Assembly (NCBI RefSeq): GCF_002086485.1
Contig: NZ_MVHF01000010.1
Location: 1-64,000, forward strand
DNA length: 64,000 nucleotides
Direction: 5' to 3'
DNA from: Mycobacterium aquaticum
GTDB lineage: Bacteria; Actinomycetota; Actinomycetes; Mycobacteriales; Mycobacteriaceae
Position 1 is the first letter of the stretch; each line of letters opens with the position of its first letter. This document shows, one piece after another, positions 19,099 through 27,640 of the stretch. Both the position numbers and the translations under genes were made by a program. The notes below the pieces were generated by a model, which made no database searches, had not been told where the DNA came from, and worked only from the letters and a program-made list of their open reading frames with translations.

Positions 19099-20732
19099 CG
19101 GAACGGGAATTGGCTTCACCGGCGCCGCTCGCGGGGGACACCCGTGAGGCGGATGATCGCGACCTGCCCAGCCGCAACGACGTCCTGAGCCGGGCGTTGT
19201 CGTATCCATTCGGTGGTCCGGTCGGCCGGCATGCGGTGATCGGGCGGGCGCGGTTCATGACGCCGCTGCGCGTGATGTTCATCATCGCGATGGTGTTCCT
19301 CGCGCTGGGCTATTCGACCAAGGCCGCGTGCCTGCAGACCACCGGCTCGGGCACCGCAGGCCAACGCGTCGCCAACTGGCAGAACAACCGGGCGTACTAC
19401 GAGCTCTGCTACTCCGACACCGTGCCGCTCTACACCGCAGAGCTGTTGAACCTCGGCAAGTTCCCGTACAAGTCGAGCTGGCAGGAGAACGACTCGACGG
19501 GTAAGCAGCGCATGCAGTACGACGGCGAGCCGGCCGTGCGCTACATGGAGTATCCGGTGCTCACCGGCATCTACCAGTACGTGTCGATGGCGCTGGCCAA
19601 GACGTACACGGCTGCCACGACGGTGATTGCGCTCCCGGTGATCGCCGAGGTGGTGATGTTCTTCAACATCGCCGCGTTCGGGCTGGCGCTGGCCTGGCTC
19701 ACCACCATCTGGGCGACCGCGCGACAGGCGGGTCGACGCATCTGGGATGCCGCGCTGGTCGCGGGCTCTCCGATTTTGATCTTTCAGATCTTCACCAATT
19801 TCGACGCTTTGGCGACCGCCGCGGCGGCTGGCGCGATGCTCGCGTGGGCCCGCCGCAAACCCGCACTGGCCGGTGTTCTGATCGGGCTGGGAGTGGCGGC
19901 CAAGCTCTATCCGCTGCTGTTGCTGCTGCCGCTGGCCATGCTGGCGGTGCGCACCGGGCGGATGCGGCAGGTCGGCACGACCGCGCTGGCCGCGGTCGGC
20001 ACCTGGGTGGTGGTGAACCTGCCCATCATGGTGATGTTCCCGCGGGGGTGGTCGGAGTTCTTCCGGCTCAACACCCGGCGCGGTGACGACATGGACTCGC
20101 TGTACAACGTGGTGAAGTCGTTCACCGGGTGGCGTGGGTTCGACCCGAATCTCGGGTTCTGGCAACCACCGACGGTGACCAACGCGGTCACCGCGGTGTT
20201 GTTCGCGGCGTGCCTGATCGTGATCGGCTATATCGCGCTCACCGCGCCGCAGCGGCCGCGAGTGGCGCAGTTGGCGTTCCTGGTGGTGACGGCATTCCTG
20301 TTGACCAACAAGGTGTGGAGTCCACAGTTCTCGTTGTGGCTGGTGCCGCTCGCCGTCCTTGCCCTGCCGCACCGCCGAATCCTCTTGGCCTGGATGACGA
20401 TTGACGCATTGGTCTGGGTCCCGCGGATGCTCTATCTGTACGGGGAGGCCAACCGTGGGCTGCCGGAGCAGTGGTTCACCACGACGGTACTTCTTCGCGA
20501 CATCGCCGTGATGGGACTGTGCGCGTTGGTGATCCGCCAGATCTACCGGCCGGAACTCGACCTCGTGCGCCACGGCGGCCGCATCGATGATCCGACCGGT
20601 GGGGTGTTCGACGGTGCTCCCGACAACCCGCCGCGCTGGTTGCCCGACTGGCTGCGGCCCGACCGCGACCGGGTGCGCGTGGAACCGGCGCCCGAACCGC
20701 AACCCGTCGAGAGCGCGTCAGCTCAGCCCTGA
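19095..20732 (+). CDS. Polytopic membrane protein, GT87-like (DUF2029) putative mannosyltransferase (Rv0051 homologue)
   Basis: 545 aa with about ten predicted membrane helices starting at residue 53 (MTPLRVMFIIAMVFLALGY). The hydrophobic core resembles polyprenyl-phosphomannose-dependent GT87 enzymes, with a long extracytoplasmic first loop (about residues 73-155) containing acidic and aromatic residues. The C-terminal 60 residues are cytoplasmic and Pro/Arg-rich. GTG 19095 overlaps the ponA1 stop by four bases (GTGA), so the two are coupled. A role in envelope glycan assembly is inferred from the family and neighbour. Confidence 0.8.
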   Translation: MTERELASPAPLAGDTREADDRDLPSRNDVLSRALSYPFGGPVGRHAVIGRARFMTPLRVMFIIAMVFLALGYSTKAACLQTTGSGTAGQRVANWQNNRAYYELCYSDTVPLYTAELLNLGKFPYKSSWQENDSTGKQRMQYDGEPAVRYMEYPVLTGIYQYVSMALAKTYTAATTVIALPVIAEVVMFFNIAAFGLALAWLTTIWATARQAGRRIWDAALVAGSPILIFQIFTNFDALATAAAAGAMLAWARRKPALAGVLIGLGVAAKLYPLLLLLPLAMLAVRTGRMRQVGTTALAAVGTWVVVNLPIMVMFPRGWSEFFRLNTRRGDDMDSLYNVVKSFTGWRGFDPNLGFWQPPTVTNAVTAVLFAACLIVIGYIALTAPQRPRVAQLAFLVVTAFLLTNKVWSPQFSLWLVPLAVLALPHRRILLAWMTIDALVWVPRMLYLYGEANRGLPEQWFTTTVLLRDIAVMGLCALVIRQIYRPELDLVRHGGRIDDPTGGVFDGAPDNPPRWLPDWLRPDRDRVRVEPAPEPQPVESASAQP

Positions 20733-21394
20733 AACGGCGAATATGGCTGCGGTGCCAGTGGATTGGGCTTCGCCTGGATCCATGCGGTGGTGGCAGGCAG
20801 CAGGGCGAGCACCAGTGTCGCCACCGGGAAGATCAGACCGAGCACGGCAAAACCGCCGCCGCCGTAGTAGCCGTAGCGCGCCGTCACGGCTGCACTCAGG
20901 CCGAGACTGATCAGGCTGCCCACGATGGTCATTGCGCATCCCGCGACCACTAGCCAGCGGCCGATCATCTTGCGCTGCAACAACGTAATGGCTCCGGCCA
21001 GCAGCACGATCCCGACCACGACGCTGATCAGCACCGTGACGACCAGCAGGGCGGACACGCCGCCGGAGAGCTCCGAACTTCCCAAGGTCGAGTCGCTGTT
21101 GATCGCGGCAAGGCCGATCAACCCGAAGATCCCGGCTCCGAGGTTCGCCAGTGCGCCGAGCCCGGCCAGGACGCCCGCGGTGATGCCCGTGCCACCACTC
21201 GGCGACGCAGGCGCCATGGGCGGCATCCCGGATGGTTGGTATCCGCCGGGAAACCCGGGCTGTTGCGGGAAACCCGGTTGTTGCGGGTAGCCCGGCGGTG
21301 GATAGCCCGGCTGCTGCGGATATCCGGGTTGCTGCGGGTAGCCCGGCTGCTGCCCGGGAAACCCCTGACCGTAGGGCCCGTTGGGATAGCTCAC
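20723..21394 (-). CDS. Membrane protein with N-terminal PGYPQQ repeats
   Basis: 223 aa. Residues 1-65 are tandem repeats of PGYPQQ/PGFPQQ, typical of actinobacterial membrane proteins with a disordered cytoplasmic tail. Four hydrophobic helices follow (GVLAGLGALANLGAGIFGLIGL, LLVVTVLISVVVGIVLLAGA, WLVVAGCAMTIVGSLISLGLS, FAVLGLIFPVATLVLALLPA). No catalytic motif is seen. The gene is convergent with the GT87-like gene, overlapping it by 10 bases, and divergent from the rpsF operon. Function unknown. Confidence 0.8.
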   Translation of the reverse strand: MSYPNGPYGQGFPGQQPGYPQQPGYPQQPGYPPPGYPQQPGFPQQPGFPGGYQPSGMPPMAPASPSGGTGITAGVLAGLGALANLGAGIFGLIGLAAINSDSTLGSSELSGGVSALLVVTVLISVVVGIVLLAGAITLLQRKMIGRWLVVAGCAMTIVGSLISLGLSAAVTARYGYYGGGGFAVLGLIFPVATLVLALLPATTAWIQAKPNPLAPQPYSPFQG

Positions 21395-21439
21395 AGATCC
21401 CCCGATCCTCGAAGAATGACGACCTCACCTTATAGCGAT

Positions 21440-21469
21440 TTCACAGCTCAGGCGCATTTCGGGTAGCCT
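21440..21469 (+). promoter_or_regulatory. SigA-type promoter of the rpsF-ssb-rpsR-rplI operon
   Basis: A -35-like TTCACA (21440-21445) and a -10 TAGCCT (21464-21469) are separated by 18 bp, about 80 bp upstream of rpsF. This leaves an untranslated leader long enough for the hairpin described next. Confidence 0.55.
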
Positions 21470-21499
21470 GGGCCGGTTGCCGACGCAGGCGACCCTCCT

Positions 21500-21519
21500 G
21501 CCACGGAATCCGCCGTGGC
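21500..21519 (+). promoter_or_regulatory. Leader hairpin of rpsF, candidate S6:S18 autoregulatory element
   Basis: GCCACGG (21500-21506) pairs with CCGTGGC (21513-21519) around the loop AATCCG. In many bacteria the S6:S18 complex binds an rpsF leader RNA whose recognition element includes a CCG trinucleotide in a bulge or loop. The position between promoter and Shine-Dalgarno and the CCG in the loop fit that idea, but the secondary structure has not been tested. Confidence 0.4.
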
Positions 21520-21550
21520 CGAAACGACCATAGGAGGTGATGAGGTTCTA

Positions 21551-21841
21551 ATGCGTCCATACGAAATCATGGTCATTCTCGACCCCACACTTGACGAGCG
21601 CACCGTAGCTCCCTCGCTGGAGACGTTCCTGAACGTCGTCCGCAAGGATGGCGGCTCTGTCGACAAGGTTGACATCTGGGGCCGTCGCCGGCTGGCGTAC
21701 GAGATCGCCAAGCATGCCGAGGGCATCTACGCCGTCGTCGATGTCAAGGCCGAGCCGGCCACCGTGTCCGAGCTCGATCGTCAGCTCAACCTGAACGAGT
21801 CCGTGCTGCGGACCAAGGTGCTGCGGACCGACAAGCACTAG
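21551..21841 (+). CDS. rpsF: 30S ribosomal protein S6
   Basis: 96-aa S6 protein of the 30S platform, partner of S18. The N-terminus [19 protein letters not shown] and the block [25 protein letters not shown] are characteristic. A strong AGGAGGTGATGAGG Shine-Dalgarno region precedes ATG 21551. First gene of a four-gene ribosomal/replication operon conserved in mycobacteria. Confidence 0.97.
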   Translation: MRPYEIMVILDPTLDERTVAPSLETFLNVVRKDGGSVDKVDIWGRRRLAYEIAKHAEGIYAVVDVKAEPATVSELDRQLNLNESVLRTKVLRTDKH

Positions 21842-21912
21842 GCGAACCGCCCCAGGCTGTCATTCGCGTTGCGTAGGCTCGCGCGAAACAAGCCCATCCT
21901 CAGGAGGATCTC

Positions 21913-22434
21913 GTGGCTGGTGACACCACCATCACCGTTATCGGAAACCTGACCGCCGACCCGGAGCTGCGTTTCACGCCGTCCGGTGCGGCCGTCGCCA
22001 ACTTCACCGTTGCGTCGACACCGCGCACGTTCGACCGTCAGACCAATGAATGGAAAGACGGCGAGGCGCTGTTCCTGCGCTGCAACATCTGGCGTGAGGC
22101 GGCCGAGAACGTGGCCGAGAGCCTCACCCGCGGTTCGCGGGTGATCGTTCAGGGCCGGCTGAAGCAGCGCTCCTTCGAGACCCGTGAGGGCGAGAAGCGC
22201 ACCGTCGTGGAGCTCGAGGTCGACGAGATCGGCCCGTCCCTGCGCTACGCCACGGCCAAGGTCAACAAGGCCAGCCGCAGCGGCGGTGGTGGTGGCGGCT
22301 TCGGGGGTGGCGGTGGCGGCGGCTTCAGTGGCGGCGGGGGAGGCTCCCGTCAGTCCGAGCCGAAAGACGATCCCTGGGGCAGCGCGCCCGCGTCGGGCTC
22401 CTTCAGTGGGGCTGACGACGAACCGCCCTTCTGA
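21913..22434 (+). CDS. ssb: Single-stranded DNA-binding protein
   Basis: 173 aa. OB-fold at residues 1-115 ([62 protein letters not shown]), a flexible linker very rich in Gly (residues 118-145), and the acidic C-terminal tip ending DDEPPF that recruits replication and repair partners. GTG 21913 is preceded by AGGAGGA. It protects single-stranded DNA during replication, in keeping with dnaB downstream. Confidence 0.97.
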   Translation: MAGDTTITVIGNLTADPELRFTPSGAAVANFTVASTPRTFDRQTNEWKDGEALFLRCNIWREAAENVAESLTRGSRVIVQGRLKQRSFETREGEKRTVVELEVDEIGPSLRYATAKVNKASRSGGGGGGFGGGGGGGFSGGGGGSRQSEPKDDPWGSAPASGSFSGADDEPPF

Positions 22435-22469
22435 TCAACATCGAAATTTTTGCAAGGAAGAGATAACCA

Positions 22470-22727
22470 ATGGCCAAGTCGAATACCAAGCGGCGGCCGG
22501 CACCGGAGAAGCCGGTCAAGACCCGCAAGTGCGTGTTCTGCTCGAAGAAGGGGCAGAACATCGACTACAAGGACACTGCGCTGCTGCGCACCTACATCAG
22601 CGAGCGTGGCAAGATCCGCGCCCGCCGCGTGACCGGCAACTGTGTCCAGCACCAGCGCGACATCGCTGTCGCCGTGAAGAACGCCCGCGAGGTGGCTCTG
22701 CTGCCGTTCAGCTCGTCGACGCGGTAG
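22470..22727 (+). CDS. rpsR: 30S ribosomal protein S18, zinc-binding (C+) form
   Basis: 85-aa S18. The Cys pair in [10 protein letters not shown] and the downstream Cys in [11 protein letters not shown] identify the C+ (zinc-containing) paralogue, in contrast to the Zur-controlled C- form found elsewhere in mycobacterial genomes. ATG 22470 follows an AAGGAAGAG Shine-Dalgarno. It lies between ssb and rplI as in other actinobacteria. Confidence 0.96.
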   Translation: MAKSNTKRRPAPEKPVKTRKCVFCSKKGQNIDYKDTALLRTYISERGKIRARRVTGNCVQHQRDIAVAVKNAREVALLPFSSSTR

Positions 22728-22738
22728 AGGGGAACATC

Positions 22739-23194
22739 ATGAAGCTGATTCTCACCGCTGAGGTGGAGCATCTGGGCGGCGCCGGCGACGCCGTCGAGGT
22801 CAAGGACGGCTACGGCCGCAACTACCTGCTGCCCCGCGGGCTGGCCATCGTGGCCTCCCGTGGTGCCGAGCGCCAGGCCGAAGAGATCCGCCGGGCCCGC
22901 GAGACCAAGGCCGTGCGGGGTGTTGAGCACGCCAACGAGCTCAAGACCGCGCTCGAGGGTCTGGGCGAGGTGTCGCTGCCCGTTCACGCCGCCGCCGACA
23001 CCGGCAAGCTGTTCGGCTCGGTCACCGCGGCCGACGTCGTCGCAGTGATCAAGAAGGCCGGCGGGCCGAACCTGGACAAGCGCACCGTCCAGCTGCCCAA
23101 GGCGCACATCAAGTCGGTCGGCACCCACCCGGTGACGGTTCGGCTGCACACCGGCGTCGAAGCCACGGTCTCGCTGAACGTGGTGGCGGGATAA
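22739..23194 (+). CDS. rplI: 50S ribosomal protein L9
   Basis: 151-aa L9. N-terminal domain [36 protein letters not shown], long connecting helix (residues 45-72) and C-terminal domain [11 protein letters not shown]...[23 protein letters not shown] at 22739 with GAGGGGA upstream. Last gene of the operon, followed by a hairpin terminator. Confidence 0.97.
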   Translation: MKLILTAEVEHLGGAGDAVEVKDGYGRNYLLPRGLAIVASRGAERQAEEIRRARETKAVRGVEHANELKTALEGLGEVSLPVHAAADTGKLFGSVTAADVVAVIKKAGGPNLDKRTVQLPKAHIKSVGTHPVTVRLHTGVEATVSLNVVAG

Positions 23195-23232
23195 CAGCCA
23201 CCCAAGTGGCCGAGGTCTAACGACAGCGTCAA

Positions 23233-23274
23233 AACGCCCGGGTCGGGCCCGTCATCGGATCCAACCCGGGCGTT
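23233..23274 (+). terminator. Terminator of the rpsF operon
   Basis: AACGCCCGGGT (23233-23243) and its complement ACCCGGGCGTT (23264-23274) form an 11-bp G+C-rich stem with a 20-nt loop, 38 nt after the rplI stop. There is no T-tract, as is common for mycobacterial terminators. Confidence 0.6.
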
Positions 23275-23405
23275 GCTGTGTCTACCGCGAACATAATGAG
23301 CGAAACGCTGGACAGCGAATCTAACCCGGCGTTAACCTCCCCGGCCCTTGTGTGCAACACAACACGCCCGAGGTGGCAACCCGTCGCGACACGCCGTGAC
23401 AATTG

Positions 23406-23534
23406 CCATCCACAGTTGTGAACCGGACGGGTAGCGGCCTGAACTGCACCTATGCAACCTGACTCGGCAGTAATCCACAGGTTCTCCCCAATGAGTCAAC
23501 ATCGCTACCCACAGATATCCCCACACCATCCACA
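23406..23534 (+). promoter_or_regulatory. Cluster of four DnaA-box-like sites upstream of dnaB
   Basis: Four 9-mers resembling TTATCCACA, all in the same orientation: CCATCCACA (23406-23414), TAATCCACA (23471-23479, one mismatch), CTACCCACA (23505-23513) and CCATCCACA (23526-23534). They lie in the roughly 490-bp rplI-dnaB gap, which holds no gene. DnaA control of dnaB, or titration of DnaA, is inference. Confidence 0.45.
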
Positions 23535-23685
23535 GGTTCGTTAACAGGCCGGGTTTCCGGGGTCGCCAGCAACGTCTACCGTAAGCTGCCGCGAGGCGTT
23601 CCACGGTTTTGTCGGAACCCTGTTTTACAGTCGCAGTACCGTTTCGAATAGACGTTCGAGCTTGGCTCGGAGGGGGTGGGAGTCC

Positions 23686-26600
23686 GTGGCTGTCGTCGAC
23701 GATCTGGGGCATCCAGATGGGCCTCCGGATATGGACGGCGCACCGCCGAGCGAGGACTTCGGCCGCCAGCCCCCGCAGGACATGGCAGCCGAGCAGTCGG
23801 TGCTGGGTGGCATGCTGCTCTCCAAGGACGCCATCGCCGACGTGCTGGAGCGGCTGCGGCCCGGCGACTTCTACCGCCCGGCCCACCAGAACGTCTATGA
23901 CGCGATTCTGGACCTCTACGGCCGCGGTGAGCCCGCCGACGCGGTCACCGTGGCGGCCGAGCTCGACCGGCGCGGTCTGCTGCGCCGCATCGGTGGAGCC
24001 CCGTATCTGCACACCCTGATCTCCACGGTGCCCACCGCCGCCAATGCCGGTTTCTACGCAGGCATCGTGGCCGAGAAGGCCCTGCTGCGCCGTCTGGTGG
24101 AAGCCGGGACGCGCGTGGTGCAGTACGGCTACGCGGGCGCCGACGGCGCCGACGTGACCGATGTGGTCGACCGAGCGCAGGCCGAGATCTACGACGTGAC
24201 CGAGCGGCGCGCGTCTGAGGACTTCGTCCCACTGGAAGACCTGCTGCAGCCCACCATGGACGAGATCGACGCGATCGCGTCCCAGGGCGGCATCTCGCGT
24301 GGTGTGCCGACGGGGTTCACCGAACTCGACGAGATCACCAATGGCCTGCACGCCGGGCAGATGATCATCATCGCCGCGCGTCCCGGTGTGGGGAAAGCAC
24401 TCGCGCTCGACACCCCGCTGCCGACCCCCAACGGGTGGACCACGATGGGCGACGTCGCGGCCGGGGATCTTCTGCTGGGCGCCGACGGTGAGCCCACGCA
24501 GGTGCTGGCTGCGACTGACGTGCTGCTGGGTCGTCCGTGCTACGAGGTTGAATTCTCCGACGGCACAGTGATCGTCGCCGACGCGCAGCACCAGTGGCCG
24601 ACGGGAGAGGGGATTCGGACGACGGCTGCGCTGCGGCCCGGCTTGCACGCCATCGCCGCCCCGGTCTCCGGCGGCGGTGCCGCGGTGTTGACGCCGGTCT
24701 GCCAGATCGTCGGCGTGCGGCGCCTGCCGAGCGTGCCGGTGCGCTGCGTGGAGGTCGACAATCCCGCGCATCTCTACCTGGCCGGGCCGGCCATGGTGCC
24801 TACCCACAACTCCACCCTCGGCCTGGATTTCATGCGGTCCTGCTCCATCAAGCACCGGATGGCCAGCGTCATCTTCTCGCTGGAAATGAGCAAGTCCGAG
24901 ATCGTCATGCGGCTGCTCTCGGCCGAAGCGAAGATCAAGCTCGGCGATATGCGTTCGGGCCGCATGAGCGACGACGACTGGACGCGGCTGGCGCGCCGGA
25001 TGAGTGAGATCAGCGAGGCGCCGCTCTACATCGATGACTCGCCGAACCTCACCATGATGGAGATCCGGGCCAAGGGACGACGGCTCGCGCAAAAAGCCGA
25101 TCTGCGGCTTGTCGTGGTCGACTACATGCAGCTGATGAGCTCCGGCAAGAAGTACGAGTCACGTCAGCAGGAAGTTTCGGACTTCTCCCGAAGCCTCAAG
25201 CTGATGGCCAAGGAACTCGACGTCCCCGTGGTCGCGATCAGCCAGCTGAACCGTGGGCCCGAGCAGCGCACCGACAAGCGGCCGCAGGTGTCCGACCTTC
25301 GTGAGTCGGGCTGCCTGACGGCGAATACGCGAATCCTGCGGGCCGACACCGGCGCTGAGGTCACCTTCGGTGAGTTGATGGCAACCGGCGAGCGACCGCT
25401 GGTGTGGTCCCTCGACGAGCAGAAGCGCATGGTTGCGCGGCCGATGACCAACGTGTTCTACAGCGGTCACAAAGAGGTCTTCAAGCTTCGACTGGCCTCC
25501 GGGCGCGAGGTTGAGGCGACCGCGAACCATCCGTTCCTGACACTCGACGGCTGGGTTCCGTTGGGTGAGTTGGCCATCGGCGATCGGTTGGCGACACCCC
25601 GCCATGTCCCCGAACCGGTGCAGACCGAACGCATGCATGACTCGGAGGTCGTGATGCTGGCGCACATGATCGGTGACGGCTCGTGCGTCAAGCGCCAGCC
25701 GATCCGCTACGCCAGCATCGACAAGGCGAACCTCGATGCGGTGGAGATCTCGGCGGCCTACTTCGGGGTGACTCCGATTCGCGACGAGTACCCGGCCGCG
25801 CGCGTGACGACGATGCGGCTACCCGCGCCGTACCGGCTGACGCACGGCAAGCGCAATCCGATCGCCGCCTGGCTCGACGAGCTCGGCCTCTTCGGCAAGC
25901 GCAGCTATGAGAAGTTCGTTCCCAAAGAGGTTTTCGCGCTGCCGAACGATCAGGTGGCGTTGTTCCTCAAGCACCTCTGGGCGACCGATGGGTCGGTGCG
26001 GTGGGACGCCAAGGTCGGGCAGGCGCGGATCTACTACGCCACCACGAGCCGGCAACTGGCCGACGATGTGACGCAGCTGCTGCTGCGGGTCGGTGTCTAC
26101 GGACGTATTGTGCGCGCACAGAAAGCGGGCTACCGGGACTGCTGGTATGTGTGCGTAGACCGGGCCGAAAATCAGAAGCGGTTCCTCGCGCATGTTGGAG
26201 TGCATGGTGCGCGCGGCGAGAAAGCGCGTGAGGTTCTGCAGGAACTCGAAAAGCGTACGCGGAGGCCGGGTTCCGATACTGTGCCGCGAGAGGTGTGGAA
26301 CACCGTGCGAAAGGTGATGCAAGAGCGACAGTGGACGAACCGTGACCTAAACCTTGCTGCGAATGTCACGGTGTCAGAGGGGCGCTGGAAGCATGATCCG
26401 GGCCGGCCGACTTTGCACCGTGTGGCGGCGGCGCTCGGCGATCGCGAGCTCCACGACCTTGCAACTAACGATGTGTTCTGGGACAAGATCGTGGAGATCA
26501 AAAGTATTGGTACTCATGACGTCTACGACGGAACCGTGCCGGGAACGCACAACTTCGTCGCAAATTTAGTTAGCCTACATAACAGTCTCGAACAGGATGC

Positions 26601-26763
26601 CGACATGGTCATGCTGCTGCATCGTCCCGACGCGTTCGACCGTGACGACCCGCGCGGCGGCGAAGCCGACATCATTCTCGGCAAGCACCGCAACGGTCCG
26701 ACTGCGACGATTACCGTTGCGCACCAACTGCATCTGTCGCGGTTTACGAACATGGCGAGGTAG
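23686..26763 (+). CDS. dnaB: Replicative DNA helicase DnaB with two inteins
   Basis: 1025-residue precursor of the hexameric replication-fork helicase; removing both inteins leaves about 463 residues, close to normal. The N-terminal primase-interacting domain (QDMAAEQSVLGGMLLSKDAIADVL) and RecA-like ATPase are intact. The Walker A motif ARPGVGK/ST is split by intein 1 between Lys and Ser, and the RESG/SLEQDAD block is split by intein 2. Walker B is VVVDYMQLM. Active helicase can form only after protein splicing. M. tuberculosis DnaB has only the second site occupied; M. smegmatis is reported to have both. GTG 23686 has GGAGGGGG upstream and matches the known N-terminus. The stop codon is 11 bp from a Tn7-like end. 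Confidence 0.97.
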   Translation: MAVVDDLGHPDGPPDMDGAPPSEDFGRQPPQDMAAEQSVLGGMLLSKDAIADVLERLRPGDFYRPAHQNVYDAILDLYGRGEPADAVTVAAELDRRGLLRRIGGAPYLHTLISTVPTAANAGFYAGIVAEKALLRRLVEAGTRVVQYGYAGADGADVTDVVDRAQAEIYDVTERRASEDFVPLEDLLQPTMDEIDAIASQGGISRGVPTGFTELDEITNGLHAGQMIIIAARPGVGKALALDTPLPTPNGWTTMGDVAAGDLLLGADGEPTQVLAATDVLLGRPCYEVEFSDGTVIVADAQHQWPTGEGIRTTAALRPGLHAIAAPVSGGGAAVLTPVCQIVGVRRLPSVPVRCVEVDNPAHLYLAGPAMVPTHNSTLGLDFMRSCSIKHRMASVIFSLEMSKSEIVMRLLSAEAKIKLGDMRSGRMSDDDWTRLARRMSEISEAPLYIDDSPNLTMMEIRAKGRRLAQKADLRLVVVDYMQLMSSGKKYESRQQEVSDFSRSLKLMAKELDVPVVAISQLNRGPEQRTDKRPQVSDLRESGCLTANTRILRADTGAEVTFGELMATGERPLVWSLDEQKRMVARPMTNVFYSGHKEVFKLRLASGREVEATANHPFLTLDGWVPLGELAIGDRLATPRHVPEPVQTERMHDSEVVMLAHMIGDGSCVKRQPIRYASIDKANLDAVEISAAYFGVTPIRDEYPAARVTTMRLPAPYRLTHGKRNPIAAWLDELGLFGKRSYEKFVPKEVFALPNDQVALFLKHLWATDGSVRWDAKVGQARIYYATTSRQLADDVTQLLLRVGVYGRIVRAQKAGYRDCWYVCVDRAENQKRFLAHVGVHGARGEKAREVLQELEKRTRRPGSDTVPREVWNTVRKVMQERQWTNRDLNLAANVTVSEGRWKHDPGRPTLHRVAAALGDRELHDLATNDVFWDKIVEIKSIGTHDVYDGTVPGTHNFVANLVSLHNSLEQDADMVMLLHRPDAFDRDDPRGGEADIILGKHRNGPTATITVAHQLHLSRFTNMAR
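24397..24810 (+). other. DnaB intein 1: class 3 mini-intein in the P-loop
   Basis: 138 residues between ...PGVGK and STLGLDF. It starts with Ala, not Cys or Ser, and contains the W-C-T triad of class 3 inteins: Trp67 (in AQHQW), Cys117 (in VPVRCVEV) and Thr136 (in PTHN). It ends His-Asn and is followed by Ser. There is no homing endonuclease. The M. smegmatis counterpart (DnaBi1) has been reported to respond to oxidation through its cysteines; further cysteines at 48 and 102 are present here. Confidence 0.9.
25312..26583 (+). other. DnaB intein 2 with LAGLIDADG homing endonuclease
   Basis: 424 residues starting Cys (CLTANTRILRADTGAEV) and ending SLHN before the extein Ser, so a class 1 intein. 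Block B is EATANHPFLTLDGW. Two dodecapeptides, LAHMIGDGS near residue 115 and LKHLWATDGS near residue 220, mark a LAGLIDADG endonuclease with both acidic residues present, so it may be active. The last 60 codons contain A/T-ending codons unlike the host exteins, supporting separate ancestry. Same insertion point as the M. tuberculosis DnaB intein. Confidence 0.92.
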
Positions 26764-26774
26764 CACGACTGTTG

Positions 26775-26850
26775 TGTAGGTTCTCAAGTTTGACTGCACT
26801 TTCTCACGATTGACTGCACGACCGCTGCACTTGTGCAATTAACGTGAGAC
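26775..26850. repeat. dnaB-proximal end of the Tn7-like element with TnsB-type sites
   Basis: The tip TGTAGG is followed by two direct 18-bp copies of TTCTCAmGwTTGACTGCA at 26781-26798 and 26801-26818, exactly 20 bp apart. A third related site lies in inverted orientation at 26834-26850 (complement GTCTCACGTTAATTGCA). Repeated TnsB sites are typical of Tn7 ends. By Tn7 convention this tns-proximal end would be called the right end. Confidence 0.8.
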
Positions 26851-26902
26851 ACGCCGCACGCGGTTGCGGAGCGGGAGCCCGTCGAGGTGGGATCGTCGAG
26901 GG

Positions 26903-27640
26903 GTGTCCGGCATTCGACGGACCGCCGAAGCGACGGTTTCCGTTCGAAACAAACAGACCCTGGCCGAGTTATCGACCGACTGGGGCCTCGCGACCCTTGA
27001 TCTGCTCAGCACCGCCGCACCGTGGCGCACCTTTAGGTGGTACCGCGGACAAAAGCACTATTCGGGCACGTATTGGTCGGCGACGGAGTGTGCCCATGTC
27101 ATCTACGAATCTCGCCTGGAGTTGGCGCGGTTGCTCTACGCCGACTTCGACTTCGCGGTGCGCCGAATCGTTCCGCAGCCGTTTCTCCTAAAAGCGACGG
27201 TGGAAGGACGTGAACGCCGGCATGTCCCGGATTTTCTGCTCGTCGATGCGGATGGGCCGGTCATCGTCGATGTGAAACCTGCTGCGCGGCTGGATGATCC
27301 CAAAGTTCGCTTCAGCCTGGGATGGTCGCGCAAGCTCGTGGAGAGTCGTGGCTGGCGCTACGAAGTGTGGAGTGAGCCGCCGGCGGTGGAACTCGGCAAT
27401 ATTAGGTTCCTTGCGGGCTTCCGCAATCCCAGGCATTTCGAACGTGTACTCGTGGAACGGATACGCCTCGATGATCTCGTCGGCCTCACCTTGGGTGAGG
27501 CACTGAGTGTCGACATTGGAGTGGCAGCCGCGTTGGTGCGCGCCACGGTATTCCACTTGATCTGGAACCGCTACCTCACTGTTGATCTCGATGAGCCATT
27601 CACGGGATCGACCATGATCACGAAGGGGCCGAGACAGTGA
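26903..27640 (+). CDS. tnsA: TnsA-like transposase endonuclease subunit
   Basis: About 245-aa restriction-endonuclease-like protein that in Tn7 cuts the 5' strands at the transposon ends, allowing cut-and-paste movement. The catalytic triad pattern is present: Glu69 in HVIYESRLE, Asp110 in RRHVPDFLLVD, and Lys125 in VIVDVKP. The start is uncertain: GTG 26903 is used, and the frame is open to TTG 26864. It overlaps tnsB by four bases (GTGA). Its third-position composition is less G+C-rich than neighbouring host genes. Confidence 0.88.
   Translation: MSGIRRTAEATVSVRNKQTLAELSTDWGLATLDLLSTAAPWRTFRWYRGQKHYSGTYWSATECAHVIYESRLELARLLYADFDFAVRRIVPQPFLLKATVEGRERRHVPDFLLVDADGPVIVDVKPAARLDDPKVRFSLGWSRKLVESRGWRYEVWSEPPAVELGNIRFLAGFRNPRHFERVLVERIRLDDLVGLTLGEALSVDIGVAAALVRATVFHLIWNRYLTVDLDEPFTGSTMITKGPRQ

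Noticed and set aside
16672..19209. An open frame of 845 codons on the minus strand opposite ponA1
   Set aside because: Its translation is His/Arg/Gly-rich low complexity without motifs, as expected for the complement of a G+C-rich gene; ponA1 on the plus strand has all PBP motifs.
26770..26774. Five-base target duplication for the Tn7-like element
   Set aside because: Left flank TGTTG and right flank TTGTA differ, and shifting the tips by a few bases did not produce a match, so no duplication is claimed.
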